Below are positions 35,901 to 48,300 of a stretch of 64,000 nt of DNA, one piece after another (the first letter of the stretch is position 1; each line of letters starts with the position of its first letter). The notes beneath the pieces are model-generated. The model made no database searches, had not been told where the DNA came from, and saw only the letters and a program-made list of their open reading frames with translations. Position numbers and translations under genes: made by a program. Origin of the DNA: Tanytarsus gracilentus (Eukaryota > Arthropoda > Insecta > Diptera > Chironomidae); contig JAXRKN010000036.1 in assembly GCA_038502055.1 (NCBI GenBank), positions 4,154,001-4,218,000 on the forward strand, written 5' to 3'.

Positions 35901-38188
35901 CTTTCAAATGAGTCCCCTCAATTTACTTGTTGAGTGTCTGTCGACCCACACCGAATCTCTTGATAATAATTGCACGTTCTCGAGTTGATGATGATTATAT
36001 TATACTTTTTTTGTCAAATTCAAGAGGATAATTTTCATAATAAAAGGACATGACAAATAAATAACAAGAGTTTGCATGTGTAAGCCAGGATTGTTATCTG
36101 AATGTTTATGTAATTAACAATTAATCTTGTCGCAACATTGAAGAAATTCTTTTTAAAAAATGTGAATGAAGAAAGAATCATTCATAATGTGCAAAATAAT
36201 TCTCATTAATTTTAACCTACTTTAATGCCAATAAATTAAATGAAATGTGTCGCAATTTGTTATATCCACTCAAGGATACGAACACAGCTGTTTACAATGA
36301 AATTAGCTTTGCAATTAATAAGTTAGAGGATTTCCCTGAGGATTTCTATAGAGATACAAAAAGTAAAAAGTAATTAAATCCACTTACTTATCATACTGAA
36401 GTGCTATGCACAAGTTGCCGGTAATGGGCGGTGCTGATTTCTCCAATGTACCCATCACAACTGAAGAGTCACTCGAGATAGATTCTGAGGAAATAGTACG
36501 TTTAAGTGCTGAATCATTGATTATGCTCGAGTCATTGTTGAGTGATTGTGGTGAAGTTTGAAGGATCTTGGTGAGGGAAGGATGCTTGCACAATTGAATA
36601 GTTTTATTATTGAAAACAATAGACGTAGACGTAGGTGAATTTGGACCGTTGGATTTCAACATGGTACTGTAACGTTCAAGGTAAGTCTCCGAGGGTGTCT
36701 TGAGGAGAGGTCGCTTACTATTTGTTGTGGTGACAATTGGAGCCGCTTGAAAGGGATTTGTTGATGCAATCGTTGTCATTTCGGAACTGAAATGTGATTC
36801 ACATATAATTCCCATGTCGCATGCCTCAGCCTCTGAATATGATCGATTTCGAATGTGCTTTCGATACCCGGTGTCGAGACTCGAGTCGACAAATTTCTCA
36901 TTGGCATTAGAGTTGAGCTCAACACCTTCTGATGTTTTATTTAGGATTTTTGGTGAAAAGCGGGTTGGAGAGAGTGATTCACTTCTTCTTCGTTGCTTAT
37001 TTGATGCTTCCAATTTCTGAATGCGTGCTTCGAGTTGCTTTAGAGGGTCTTCAATATCATCATTATCACCCTCGTAACCGGCATCGTCATCCGGCGCTTC
37101 TTCCATTATAGACTTTATTGTGTTGGGGTGAAAATCGAAAATGTTATTATCGCATGAATTCTTAAATGGATTGTTGCCACACTCAACCGTCATTGTAGCA
37201 CTCTTCGTGGCGCGCTCATTTTCAATCTTACATTCGGGCCCATTTGTCTCGAGTAAGGTCATTGAGAAGAAATTCGATTTCATAGATTCGAAATTAAATG
37301 ATCCATTTAAAAATGGATTGGTCACTTGAGTGTCTTTCTTATCAGTCTTCACTATTTTTGGTGGATTAATGAGTGGAATTTGACAATTCGATGTTGTGGT
37401 CGTCGTTGCAGGTGCAGACAATTGTTTGCGGGGAGTTGGGCGTGGAAGAGCTTTTAGCATTGGTGAAGATGTTAATGCTTTTGGCTCGAGACTTTGCTGT
37501 TTATTCACGGTGGCATGTGGACTTTTATTACATTTTACTTTAGCAGTTAGTGGCAATGGAGCGGGTCGCAATGGTTGAGGTGGAATTGATTCATCTGTTG
37601 CCCAAGGCGGCGTTGGAACTGAGGCGACTAATTCACTGTCATACGCTGATTGTCTATCTACCGACTCAAAGCGCTTAAAACTCCCAGTGCTTCCGAGTAA
37701 AATATCTGACCCTGATTGAACCTGTTGCACGGACACAAACACACATAAAAATTCCACTGAGTTGCGTAATTTTAAGATAATTTTTCAAAAGGGACAATAA
37801 AACATGGGAGAGTAAACACGAAAGAGGATGAATCATGCAAACGTAAATATTTGACCCAAATTAAATTCATAAAGTTTTAAAATAAATTTAAAAGGTGCAA
37901 CACTCGAATTAATTTCATGGTAAATTTATTTTTTTCAAAACGCTAATATGAAAATAACGAAACTTGACATGAAAATTAATTATATTTGCTAATTGTACTC
38001 ACAATATACCCATTTGCATTGTAAAGTTTATTCTTTGATAGTCCAATTTTCTCTTCGCCAGTTGAATGCAACCAACTAGATGCACGAGGACCCCACAAGA
38101 GGCGAAAAACGGCAAACAATATAATTAAAATGACAATGATCGTCACAAGCGGGAGAAGCATTTCGAACATTGAGTTTATGTGGCTCAT
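32991..38188 (-). CDS. Syt12: Synaptotagmin-12-like membrane protein with two C2 domains
   Basis: Vesicle-associated synaptotagmin of the calcium-independent Syt12 type. Minus-strand exons: 38003-38188, 36388-37721, 35441-35517, 34412-34609, 34197-34351, 34058-34129 and 32991-33365; all phases agree, 798 residues. Short luminal N-terminus, transmembrane helix at about 11-32 (MLLPLVTIIVILIILFAVFR), then a Ser/Pro-rich linker of more than 400 residues encoded mostly by one 1334-nt exon. C2A (about 495-605) starts LCIALQYDK and holds IVEARDL and FVRVYLLPD. C2B (about 620-798) has VYVKVYLLKNDKKVSKKRT, PVFNEAILFSVP, SIGHVIVGS and LHWHLMLTTLRKQVAFFH. The last two match Syt12 rather than Syt1/4/7. 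The calcium-binding Asp residues of the C2B loops are largely missing. Human SYT12 has a much shorter linker. Confidence 0.88.
34639..35298. mobile_element. 660-bp inverted-repeat element in a Syt12 intron
   Basis: The ends are inverted: ATAGCTCCGC at 34639-34648 and GCGGAGCTAT at 35289-35298, with weaker matching beyond. The interior is visibly richer in G+C than the flanking intron. It contains an ACTTTCTC-like short tandem repeat (about 34826-34860) and two diverged copies of a roughly 115-bp unit at a 120-bp period (about 35037-35151 and 35157-35271), each with GTTGAACTCGT and AATGTCCATCATGA. No transposase ORF is present. Best read as a non-autonomous DNA transposon (MITE-like). No clean target duplication was identified. 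Confidence 0.6.
35518..36387 (-). other. Syt12 intron between linker exon and C2A
   Basis: An 870-bp intron with minus-strand GTAAGTG donor and TTTCAAG acceptor. No other content recognised. Confidence 0.65.
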
Positions 38189-40210
38189 GTGTGTTCGTGC
38201 ATTAATGTTTCCATTTCAGTGACCTTTTCGAGAGGAGGCCGCATGTATCATCATGATGAATCGTATGGAGTTGATTGAATAAAAAAAGGAAAATAGAGAA
38301 GGAAAATGGGAAAAGGTTCTTTTAAGCAAACGCATCGAGTTTGAGAGTGGTTATAATTAGATAACAAAATCCATCGAGAGGGAAGTGAAAGTGAGAATGA
38401 AACAAATTAATTCGAAGGTATAAATATTCATGAATATTTTCCTTTGAAAATCACTGTTTAATAAACCATGAATTAATTTTAAAAATATTTTATTTTGTAG
38501 ACATTTATTTTTTATTTAAAATATCTTTAACCCACACAGAGTTTTTTCACTTTATAATTGGCATCCGCTTTTAATTAAAATATCCTTTCACCAGTCAATC
38601 CAGGAAAATGAAAAACACTTGCAAATCATGTACGGCATGCAGTCATAAAGAAAAACATCCACATTTAAAAAGTTCATTGACGTCAAGCATCATCGTTTAT
38701 CTGTAAAATGCTTTTCATTTTTCTTCCTCATTCGTTGAAAGTTTATTTCAGAATTTTAACACATGTTGCTACACTTTTTTTTTGATGAATACCTTTTATG
38801 ATGGTTCTTAGAGTCACTTTTATTGTTTAGTGATGAAAAAAATGTTTTGACGTTCTCTCATAAAAAACTTTTTACTTTATTTTGTCACATTACACATGTT
38901 CTCTTGGGAGAATTATTTTCACTTTTTGTAAGCTCATTTTTTTGCATTAAAAAAACTTTCATGGTTGTGAAGCAAGAATTGAGATTTAAAATTTTTCATA
39001 AAAACTTTTCAAGTTTTAAAATTTAAATTTTATTTAAAAAATTTCGAAATATATTTTAAAATGATTTATTAAAAAAAATTTTAAATGTGCGATTAAATAA
39101 TTTCAAAAAATGTCGCCACTATAAGAAAATAAAATGGGGTTTGATGTCGTGAAAATTAATCAGCATCACAATGAATCATTGTTAATTTAATTTTGGCTTC
39201 ATTAAAGCTTTTATCCTTGGTATTTAGGAATTTTTTTCATCCTAAATTTATTGAATTGATTTTTATAATTTTGAACTTTCAACTCATCTAATAATTTTTC
39301 TGTGTGTAGCACAACTCGATTGAATTTGATTGATTAACTTGCACTTACTTCTGATTGAATTTTAGCTACTTTTTATTTAATTTGGAAACAAAAGATTCAG
39401 CGAGCAAAATTTTCACCGACCAAATGCTCGAGAACTCAAAAACGGAATGAAAATTTTCTTCAACAATAAAATTTCACAGAGCATAAAAAGCTTTTTACTC
39501 TCTCGAATCACTGAAACTTGCGAGAGAAAGGACTTGCGCAAGGCGATGTAAACAAATAGAGACAACGTGGTTTATGGCAGCATGATGTGTGAAAAGCTTA
39601 AAAGCTCAACCGAGACACAATTTTTCCTGAAATCAAAGAAGATCGTGATAATGAGAAAATTATAATTAATTTTAGAACTTTTTAAAAATCAGCGATAATT
39701 TTCAGTCAAATAATTAATGCAAACAAAAATCGTTTACATTTTATTTCAATTTATCAAAATTTAATTTTACAATAAAAAAGCCCAAAATTAAAAAAGTATT
39801 TTCAAAAATCGCAATTTATTTACATCAAAAAGAGTTAATTTTTTTATTGAAACAAACTCCAAATTTATTTCAAAAAAGTCATAAGCACAATAAAAACAGG
39901 AAGAAATTTTTTCGCATTAAAATTTCATTTTCCTCATTAATTCTTTGATAATGTTCATATGAGAGATTAAGAAAAATTTGCTGATAGCAATTCGTCGTTT
40001 TTGTATCATTGTTTGCGATGAATTGGAGAAGTGTGAGAGATTTATTAAGCTTTTACAAAAATAATAAAGTACAACTTATAAAATAAAATTCTTTTATTAT
40101 GAAAATTGCTTTCGAAGACAATTTTGGGTTGTCGCAAAAGAAAATCGAAGAAAAAAGAGACAGAGTGTGTAGTTTGCTGGCAGGGGAGAAAAGTATGTGA
40201 ACGATTAGAT
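38189..40210. other. Spacer between Syt12 5' end and wupA 3' end
   Basis: 2 kb of AT-rich DNA holding the Syt12 promoter/leader and downstream DNA of troponin I. One perfect CRE palindrome TGACGTCA lies at 38678-38685. No gene supported. Confidence 0.55.
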
Positions 40211-42353
40211 TTAAGCTTCGGCTTCAACTTCTGCTGGAGCTTCAATTTCTGCTGGCGCTTCAACTTCGACTGGAGCAGCTTCGGCGGGTGGAGCTTCTGC
40301 CACGGGCTGGAAGTAAATTATTTTTAAAACTATCCTAGGTTAAGCGCATATACTTAAGCGAAAGCCGAAGATTGAGTAGTGCTGGTGCGTGTAAACTTTG
40401 TTTTTGGACGTTGTTCATAATTTATGAAAAACCACCAAATTCCAAGTGTGTAAAGGGTGTTAGTAAAATTTTTCAAATTACCTAGTAACAGAAAGAGAAT
40501 TTTTTGTATTGTTAATTGAAATATAATTTTATGAATTTTATTTACTGTTTTTATAAAAATTGAGAGTGATCGTACATCATGATGTTGAACTCATTAAACT
40601 TCTTTCTAAAAATTTTGAAAGTTGTTACCTGATCATGCACATTCTTCTAGTGAAATATTTGAACTTAATATTTTTTAAAGCGAGTTCAGCGAATGAAAAA
40701 TGAAAAAGTTTCTATTTTCACTTAAATTTTATTTAACGCAACTTGATGTTTTCCTTTTTTTCTTTTGAGTATGCAAACGCAAATTAAGCAAACAAAAAAA
40801 GTCATTAAGCATACGAGTAAATTTTACTTCATCAGAAATAAAGAGACTCTATTTAAAACGATGTGTGTATGTGTGAAACCAACTCAAAGAAACATTTAAA
40901 ACAATTACAATATTACAGAGTAAAGAGATGTTATACAATCAATAAATTTTTTCCTTTCTGATGATAATCATAAATAAAAAATAAGCATTATTAGATGTAT
41001 AAATTGCAAAGTTTAATGTAAATGTGAAGTTCTTTTCATATCATCTTTGCTCATCTTCAAAATTCGGGGAGAGTTGGTGCAGTTTTTAAAAATGATTAAA
41101 GTGATAGAATTTATTTTTTTTTGGCAAACATAAATTTCTCATATACAATTGTGTGTATGGTGTAGTTGGGTGGTGTAGGTGTATAAAATGATTTTAATTT
41201 ATGCTTCGGCTTCAACTTCCGCGGCTCCTTCCTCCTTTACCTTAGTATCTTTAGCTTTCGACCAGTCTGGTTTTTTCTGTTTTAAAAAAATAAAATGAAA
41301 ATTAATAAAGACAATCATTAAGTGAAAAATTTAATTAATTAAAGCTAAATAAATTAAAAAAGTGTGTGCATATCAAAAAAAAAATATCGTTGAGTGCAGT
41401 TTATTTAGTTTAACGAGTGATTTTTTGAAGGATTTCGACTTCAACTTTTAATATTTTTGTGCTTTATATTATCAACGATATAAAAAAAATCCAGCAAATT
41501 CTAAAGTGCATGAGGTTGTTGTCGATGGGAATTGTGGATGTAGCCATAAGGGAACAAAAGTAACTTTTATCTAGTCGTCAATAAATAGGATTTTAGGAAG
41601 GACGAATTGTAAACGAATTATCATACTTTTATGCTATAGCTAAAGGGTATTGTGACAATACAGGGATCGAAAGTTAAACTTAATTTTGAGGGAAAACCTT
41701 TATTCAATGCCCTCTCTCTAAATTTTACCTTGTTTGAACTTCCTCCCTGAAATTATTACATCATTTTCATTTAATTTTCTTGCAACTTGTACGCAATTTA
41801 TAATTTTGATTCTCATAATTTTCAATTTTCATGATGATCGTTTATGGTAAGGAGGAGAAAAATGCAGTTTTTCAATTTTGTGGACTGATTGGTGGTGGTG
41901 TGTGAGGAGGATCACTGAGGTGGCATCAATAAATTTAATACGAGAAGCTTGACACTTTCATATAGTATCATATGAAAGTATCCCGCTCCATAATTTTTTC
42001 GAAAGTGTAGCAAAAAAGTCGATTAGTACGTAAAATTAAGCGTAAAAATAAAAAAATGTCAACGTTCACTTCGTAAACTCATCTCACCTAGACTAGTGAA
42101 AATGGTCGTTCGTCGTTTTTCTAAAGTTCTTTTTATTTTTAAGTTATTTTTAATTAGGGTTTTTTAAAAAGATTTGCAATTTATTTCAAAAATCAAAAAA
42201 AAATTAATTGATTGCAAGAAAATGTTCTCAAAAATCGAGTAAAATTAAAATTTGAGTTCTTTTATTTGTTCTTGTTTAAAAGTTATGTTTTGGGTTTTTA
42301 ATGTGTACGTTCATCTACTTTTTCTGCCAATCAGCCTTTTCGGATTTTTTCGC
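40211..42353 (-). other. wupA: Three alternative wupA C-terminal exons
   Basis: Each can follow exon 42595-42736 in phase 0. Exon 42315-42353 ends the protein with AKKSEKADWQKK. Exon 41199-41276 encodes KKPDWSKAKDTKVKEE...EVEAEA, the standard fly-type tail. Exon 40211-40306 encodes 31 residues rich in Pro, Ala and Glu (PVAEAPPAEAAPVEVEAPAE and on) and also ends EVEAEA. All three have AG acceptors and in-frame stops. The shared EVEAEA end suggests the last two arose by duplication (inference). Confidence 0.8.
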
Positions 42354-45300
42354 CTGTAGAAAAGTTTCAAAATTGTTTATGAGAATTCTTGACGTGGATA
42401 TTTATAAAAAGAGGGAATTTTACGGTATGACATGAAAATGAATAACGATTGAATTCAATTTTTGTGTTTATTTAACCGATAAATCGTCCGATGGTGATGT
42501 CATGATTAATTCAATATAGAATTGTCGTAATTTTGGATTTCTCCCAATCGATTTTGAATATAAGAAAAAATATCAAAATTATTTCAATGCTCACCTCCTT
42601 ATCTTCTTCTTCCAAGGTGAACTCCTTCTTCTTGACAACTTTGAGCTGGTTGCGGAAGTTGAATTCGGCGGCCTTCTTTTGTAACTTGGCGAATTTGTTC
42701 TCGTATTTGGACACCTTCTTGAGAGTTGGCTTGACGCTAAAAAGAAAAATATTTTCATTCATCGCAATGGGTCATTAGTTAGAGTTTCAGCGGATGGAAC
42801 ACTTAAAAACATCCACCCGTGTCCCACCCTGACAAAATAAACTTGGCAACACTTACAATTTACCACGAAGATCATTGACTTGGGCATTCAGATCAGAGAT
42901 CTAATTTTAATATTTAGGTTTTTGAAAATGTTTTGAAGAAGAAGAGAAAAAATATATTAGAAAATTGTCGTGGTAACATTCAAAAAGTTGATCTAAAATT
43001 CATCTACACAATTGATCATTTTTGAATGAATTTTTATCAAAAAAAATAATATTAAAATAAATTTTGGGAGCAAACAAAATAATTTCAAAAATGATCATTT
43101 GAAAACATTTAAAAAATAATATAAACTTTTAAAATTTTATTTTTAAATTTTGTTAACTTTGTGTTTAATGTGCATAAAAATAAATAGCGTCTGGAAGCAA
43201 GATGTTAATGGAGAAATGGAAGTTGAATCATGCAAAACACTTTACAAGCCGTCCTTGTGCGTTGTAAAGTAAAATCGTTAAAGAATTTTTTCGCATGATT
43301 TGTTAGTCACAAGACTGCGTAAAATCACAAGTTTGAAAACGTGCAAAAGGCGGCAAAAAACGGAAGCAATGCGATCGAGTATCTAGCAAAAGTAAAAGCA
43401 TGTTAAAGATGCGAAATCAGTGCAAAAAAAATGTTTGGTCACAAGTTTGATTATTTTTTTGCACAGGTTTTGGCGTTTTCAGATTTCTTTTTCTTTTTGC
43501 ATTTTAGCATTTCGTGCTCTTGAGAGATTTCTTGGCTTCATAGATGTTGAAAGGAGAAACATTTTTTTGAGATTTTTACTGATCAACAGCGTTGCTTCGC
43601 ATCTTTCATAGATAAAATATTTTCGTTTATTTTTGTATCCAATTTAATTTATATCTTTCGTCAGGTTTTTTAAATTTATAATTTATTTTTTAATAAATAG
43701 AAAAATGTATTTATGTATATGTGAACTTGAAAAATTCTCTATACACTTTTGTCCGCTTTTGCAAAAAAAAATATTAACAAATATTTTGGGATCTATACAG
43801 ATATGATGGTGGGATAGCCCGAGAAAAACGTGAATTATTTCATTTTCACAGACGCAAAGGGAAATTGATAAAAAAATATATGTATTTAATACAAAAATTA
43901 GCTACATAGGAATGATTTAAAAAAAAATTTACAACAAAAATTTATATATTTTGTGAAGGTACTGCACACACAGTATGGCACGCAAATTTTTCTTTCTGAT
44001 TTTATGATAAAATAAATTTGAGTTTTAAAATTGAAACGATTTTTAATTGTGGAAAAAAATTAAGATGATTTGTGACATGAAAACAGAAAATTAAAATCTA
44101 ATTTACAAAAGATTTCAAAAAATAGAAAATAGTTGAAAGAGAAGGAGACAAAGAGATGAATGTGATGAAAAAATTAATAAGATGTGTAATGTGACTGACT
44201 GTTAGGTAATAATTGTAAAAAAAACTTCTAATGGAACTCTTAAAAAAGTGCAATAAAAATTCATTCATTAAATTTAACCAAAAAGTCATTATGAATTTTT
44301 AAAGCACTTGATTTGTTGTCAAAAAAGTAAACTTTTTAATGATGGTCAAAATCCAAAATTAAAAATTCATGAGAAAACTTAAAATAATCCATGAATAAAT
44401 TAATTAAAAAGAAGAAAAACTAAAAATCTACTCTAAAGTTTAAAGTAAAATAAATGAATTGTGCCATACTGTTTTTTTGAGAAAAATCCTTTGAGGTTAA
44501 AAAAATTTACTGGGAAAATGTAAAGAAATTCAATCTGAGTATACAATCGGGGTCATAAGTGAGGGTCATGCGAAACAAAAGTAATTGAGAGATAGAAAAA
44601 TAGAGATAGAAAACCAACAAAACTTTAAATCTGTGTCGAGATTTTGTTGTTCTCAATAAACTTTCTAAAATTGCAAACAGTTTGAAACACACGAATTTTT
44701 CATTTGAGTAATTATTTACATAAGGAATGTTTTCAAGGAAGATTTCTACTAATAAATTGCCAATATAAAATGATCGTTTTGTGGTCTGTTTTTTGTGGGT
44801 GATTAAATATTTCTGTTTCTCTAACTTTGACGCCAAAAAACTTCTGCTTTTGTTATTAACGGCTTCAAATAATTTTAAAAAATTTAAATATGTTAAAAAA
44901 TCCTTTTTTGAAAAAAAAAATATGTTGAGAGAAAAGTTTCTAGCTGTTATTAATATCGAAAAATAAAGTAATAAAATAAAATAAAATATTGTGAGATGTT
45001 TTTGATGATTTTGCAAAATGGAAATTTCTTTAAAGAGATTCCAATGAAAAAAATCTATTTTTTGAGGCTTTGTCTATCATAAAGATTTAAAGAAGCATAG
45101 AGTGGTGGGTGTGCTTTTAGCTACTCAAGTTGACAACTCTTCAAATCCATCAAATTGGTAGTTTTTGGTGTATTTTTGTACATTGTGGGATACTCGAAAA
45201 TCATCATTTAGATTCATATTTTATTTGTACAAGAAAAAGAAACTCTTTCGTGTTAAATTTGATTTCTCACAAAAACCATGTCATATCATTAAAAAATTTA

Positions 45301-48300
45301 CTTTTAATTAGACTAAAAAAATAACAAGAAAAATTCCAAAAATAATTTTTTCCGTTTCCTTGTTGAATTTTCAAACGATTTGATTGTAAATTTTTTTGGT
45401 GTATGTTGAGTGTGTTCTTTGCAAACATGAGAGGCATGATGTGAATTATCTTTTGTACATTTCATGCAAGTCTTCTGATTTGCTTTTACTGAATTTTAAA
45501 ATTATGAGATCATTTTTGATGGATGGTGATTTTTGAAAGGAATCCGTAAATTAGGTCACAAATTATTTCATATAAAAAAATACATCAATCAAAAATTTCT
45601 TAGATTTTATGGACTTGTGACAAAATTTCCGAATGTAAAAAGGATGATAAATATCAGTAAGGAATTATTGATTCCATTTAACAATATTTTTCATGGATTT
45701 ATTCATGGATTTAACGGATTTTTTTAGGACAAAGGTGGTGCTATTTAATGTTTTGTGATTCGTGTGTGTGTGATTATGTGTGTTCGTGAAATGAAACCAA
45801 AATAAAAAGAAACAAAAAATTGCCTATTTTAGTTTATGACAAGGCATCATCATATGTCAGTCAGTCAGGATCTTAAAATTAAGAATTAAGTAAAAATATT
45901 TTACATCTTATTAATTTTTTTCATAGCTTTGTCAACCACTCAATCTAGGCGCATTTTTATATATAAAAAAATATGGTGAGGTATAAACATATGGTGATCG
46001 GGTGAAGAAAAATGAAGAATTTTAATACAATTTTTTCTGATTGCTGATTTTTGGTTTTTTTTCGGATGAAATTTTGTAACTATCAACATTTTGGTATTTT
46101 TTGGTTTTGTATTAAAATGAATTCAAAATCAAATTAGATAATTAAAAAAAAGGGTGACAAAAATCTTGTTTTGTGTTGTTCATGTCTCAAACTCAAATCA
46201 AGTATTTTGTAAATATTTTTTGATAGTATTTTTTTGGTATTTTGCATTTTATTTGGCAGTACCTCCCAATCTCTTTTTCGGACTTCATGTTCAAGATCCC
46301 ATTTCTGGCCTTCACATAAATACATTCGATCGTAGTATTCTTTACAAATATCCTTCAATTGTTCTGTTAGGATAAAGATTAATTAAATTTTTTTAAGTAT
46401 CAATTTTTAAGGTTAAGGTTTTCTCATTTTTTTATCGAACATGATTCATAACGGATGATTTGAAATGTGAAACGTGGTTACGTGAAAAAATGCAATTTTT
46501 TTATTGTTGGTGGGGGACAAAACGAGTCAGAGCGAATCGAATTTATGAAAGATGTTTTTAATGTGAGGAATTTGAAATACGCTGGAAATTTTTTTCTCTT
46601 TGCCAATTCCGTGGGTGTGATTTAATTAAGTAAAGTTTTCCTTCCAGCTATTTCTTGAAATTTAAAAATATTATTTTATATTTTTAAACGAAATGCAGTC
46701 ACGCAGAAAAATAAAAAATTTCCTTTTAAAAATTTAAGTGTGTGCACATTTTGAGATTAAAAAAATAATAATAATCATTGCTTGTGAAATTATTTCTCGC
46801 TTTAGAAAATAATTTTTCGTTCTTTACACTATCTGATAAGTATTAAGAATTAAAAAATAATAATGAGTAAATGTCATATCCAAAAAACGAAAAAATGTTT
46901 AAAACTTTCAAATTCATTAAAAAATGTTTAATTAATTTTTTTAAATGTCAAAAGGGAAGCAGCCACTTGTGTATCGTCATATCAAAAAAAATTATAAAAT
47001 GGTTTTAATTCGTTCAAGAAAATTAACAAAAACGTCAATTATTTGTCAAAACTCTCTAAAAAAATTTGCTCCATGTTTTCAAATACGGTAAAAAATAAAG
47101 TTTAATCAAATCTTTACTAAATAATTGTTTTTTAGAAAAATTAGATTTTGAGAATTAGATTTTTGAAATTATCCAAATAATATTTTAAGAAAAAAAATAA
47201 TAAAATAAACAAATAAAATCTTAGAATAGCTGCGTGCGGGACGTCCGATTACCTCAAAATTTTTCAATTGCTCGATAATTTCTAAGTCATATTTGTCATT
47301 CTCCAATCGAGCAATTTTATTCCAATATTCCTTACAAATTGTCTGTAGCTCAGCTATAGCAAGTATAAAATAAGTATTTATTGTTTAAAATTTTTTAATA
47401 GATATGTAGACTTGACATGTGTGTATTAAAAAGATCATCACTACTTTTGTATGAACAACAAAATATATAATTTGAGTCAAAGAAAGAGTGTGAGAGAGAA
47501 AAAAAGTTGATACAAGTGTGAAGATTAACTCTTTTCACATCTTGGCATCGAACCAAATTATTTTTATAACTTTTTCATTTTCGAGTAAATTATATTTTTT
47601 TCTCGTAGACCCTCAATGTACATTTGCTTATATGAGATCATGATAATTTGCATACTCTCCGCAACAAAAACGCCGAGAGATTTCTTCACGTTGAGTTCGC
47701 ATGGAGGAGGAAATGAAAAATATTATTTAAAAGTTTCAACAAAAGGAAAAGACGAGTTTTTATGTATGTGTTTAACGAGTTTTGTCATCCCTCATTTTGG
47801 CCAAATTTTAATGCGAGGACTTTTTATTTTTTGAATTTCTAGCACTTTTTTATGTGAAATAAAAACCAAGAGAGGAACTTCAAACAAATAAATATCCTCA
47901 CCTGAAATATTCCCAAGAACTTTAGAAACTATTGCATATTGGTTACGGTTAAAAATAAAGCGAGCTTTTGCCTGAAAGTTTTCTCAGTAGTTTTTTTTTT
48001 GATTATCAAGACACTAATCGGAACAGTACGACTATAAAAAAACGAATATATATGCATTAAGGTCGTTAAAACAGAAAGACTTCTTTTTCCCTATATAGAA
48101 CTAATGAAAAAATTCTAAAATAAAAAATACGGACTGGCAATTTGAACAAAAACGTGAAAACAGCTTTTTTGTATCCTTGCCTCATAATCTTTTCGTGAAA
48201 CTTCATATTCTAGTTCAAATTTATCTGATTCCAACTGGTACATGCGTTCGTGATAACTTTTAAGAGTTTCCGCTATCTCTTCTATCGAGTGATGTGTCCA

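Noticed and set aside
36814..37578. Plus-strand ORFs of 60-68 codons
   Set aside because: They are antisense shadows of the long Syt12 linker exon.
44507..45016. 169-codon minus-strand ORF
   Set aside because: Lies within a wupA intron, is low-complexity (Phe/Leu/Lys from AT-rich DNA), and has no domain.
47616..47834. 72-codon ORF with somewhat higher G+C between alternative wupA exons
   Set aside because: Does not match the 101-nt exon pattern and has no family resemblance; treated as intron.
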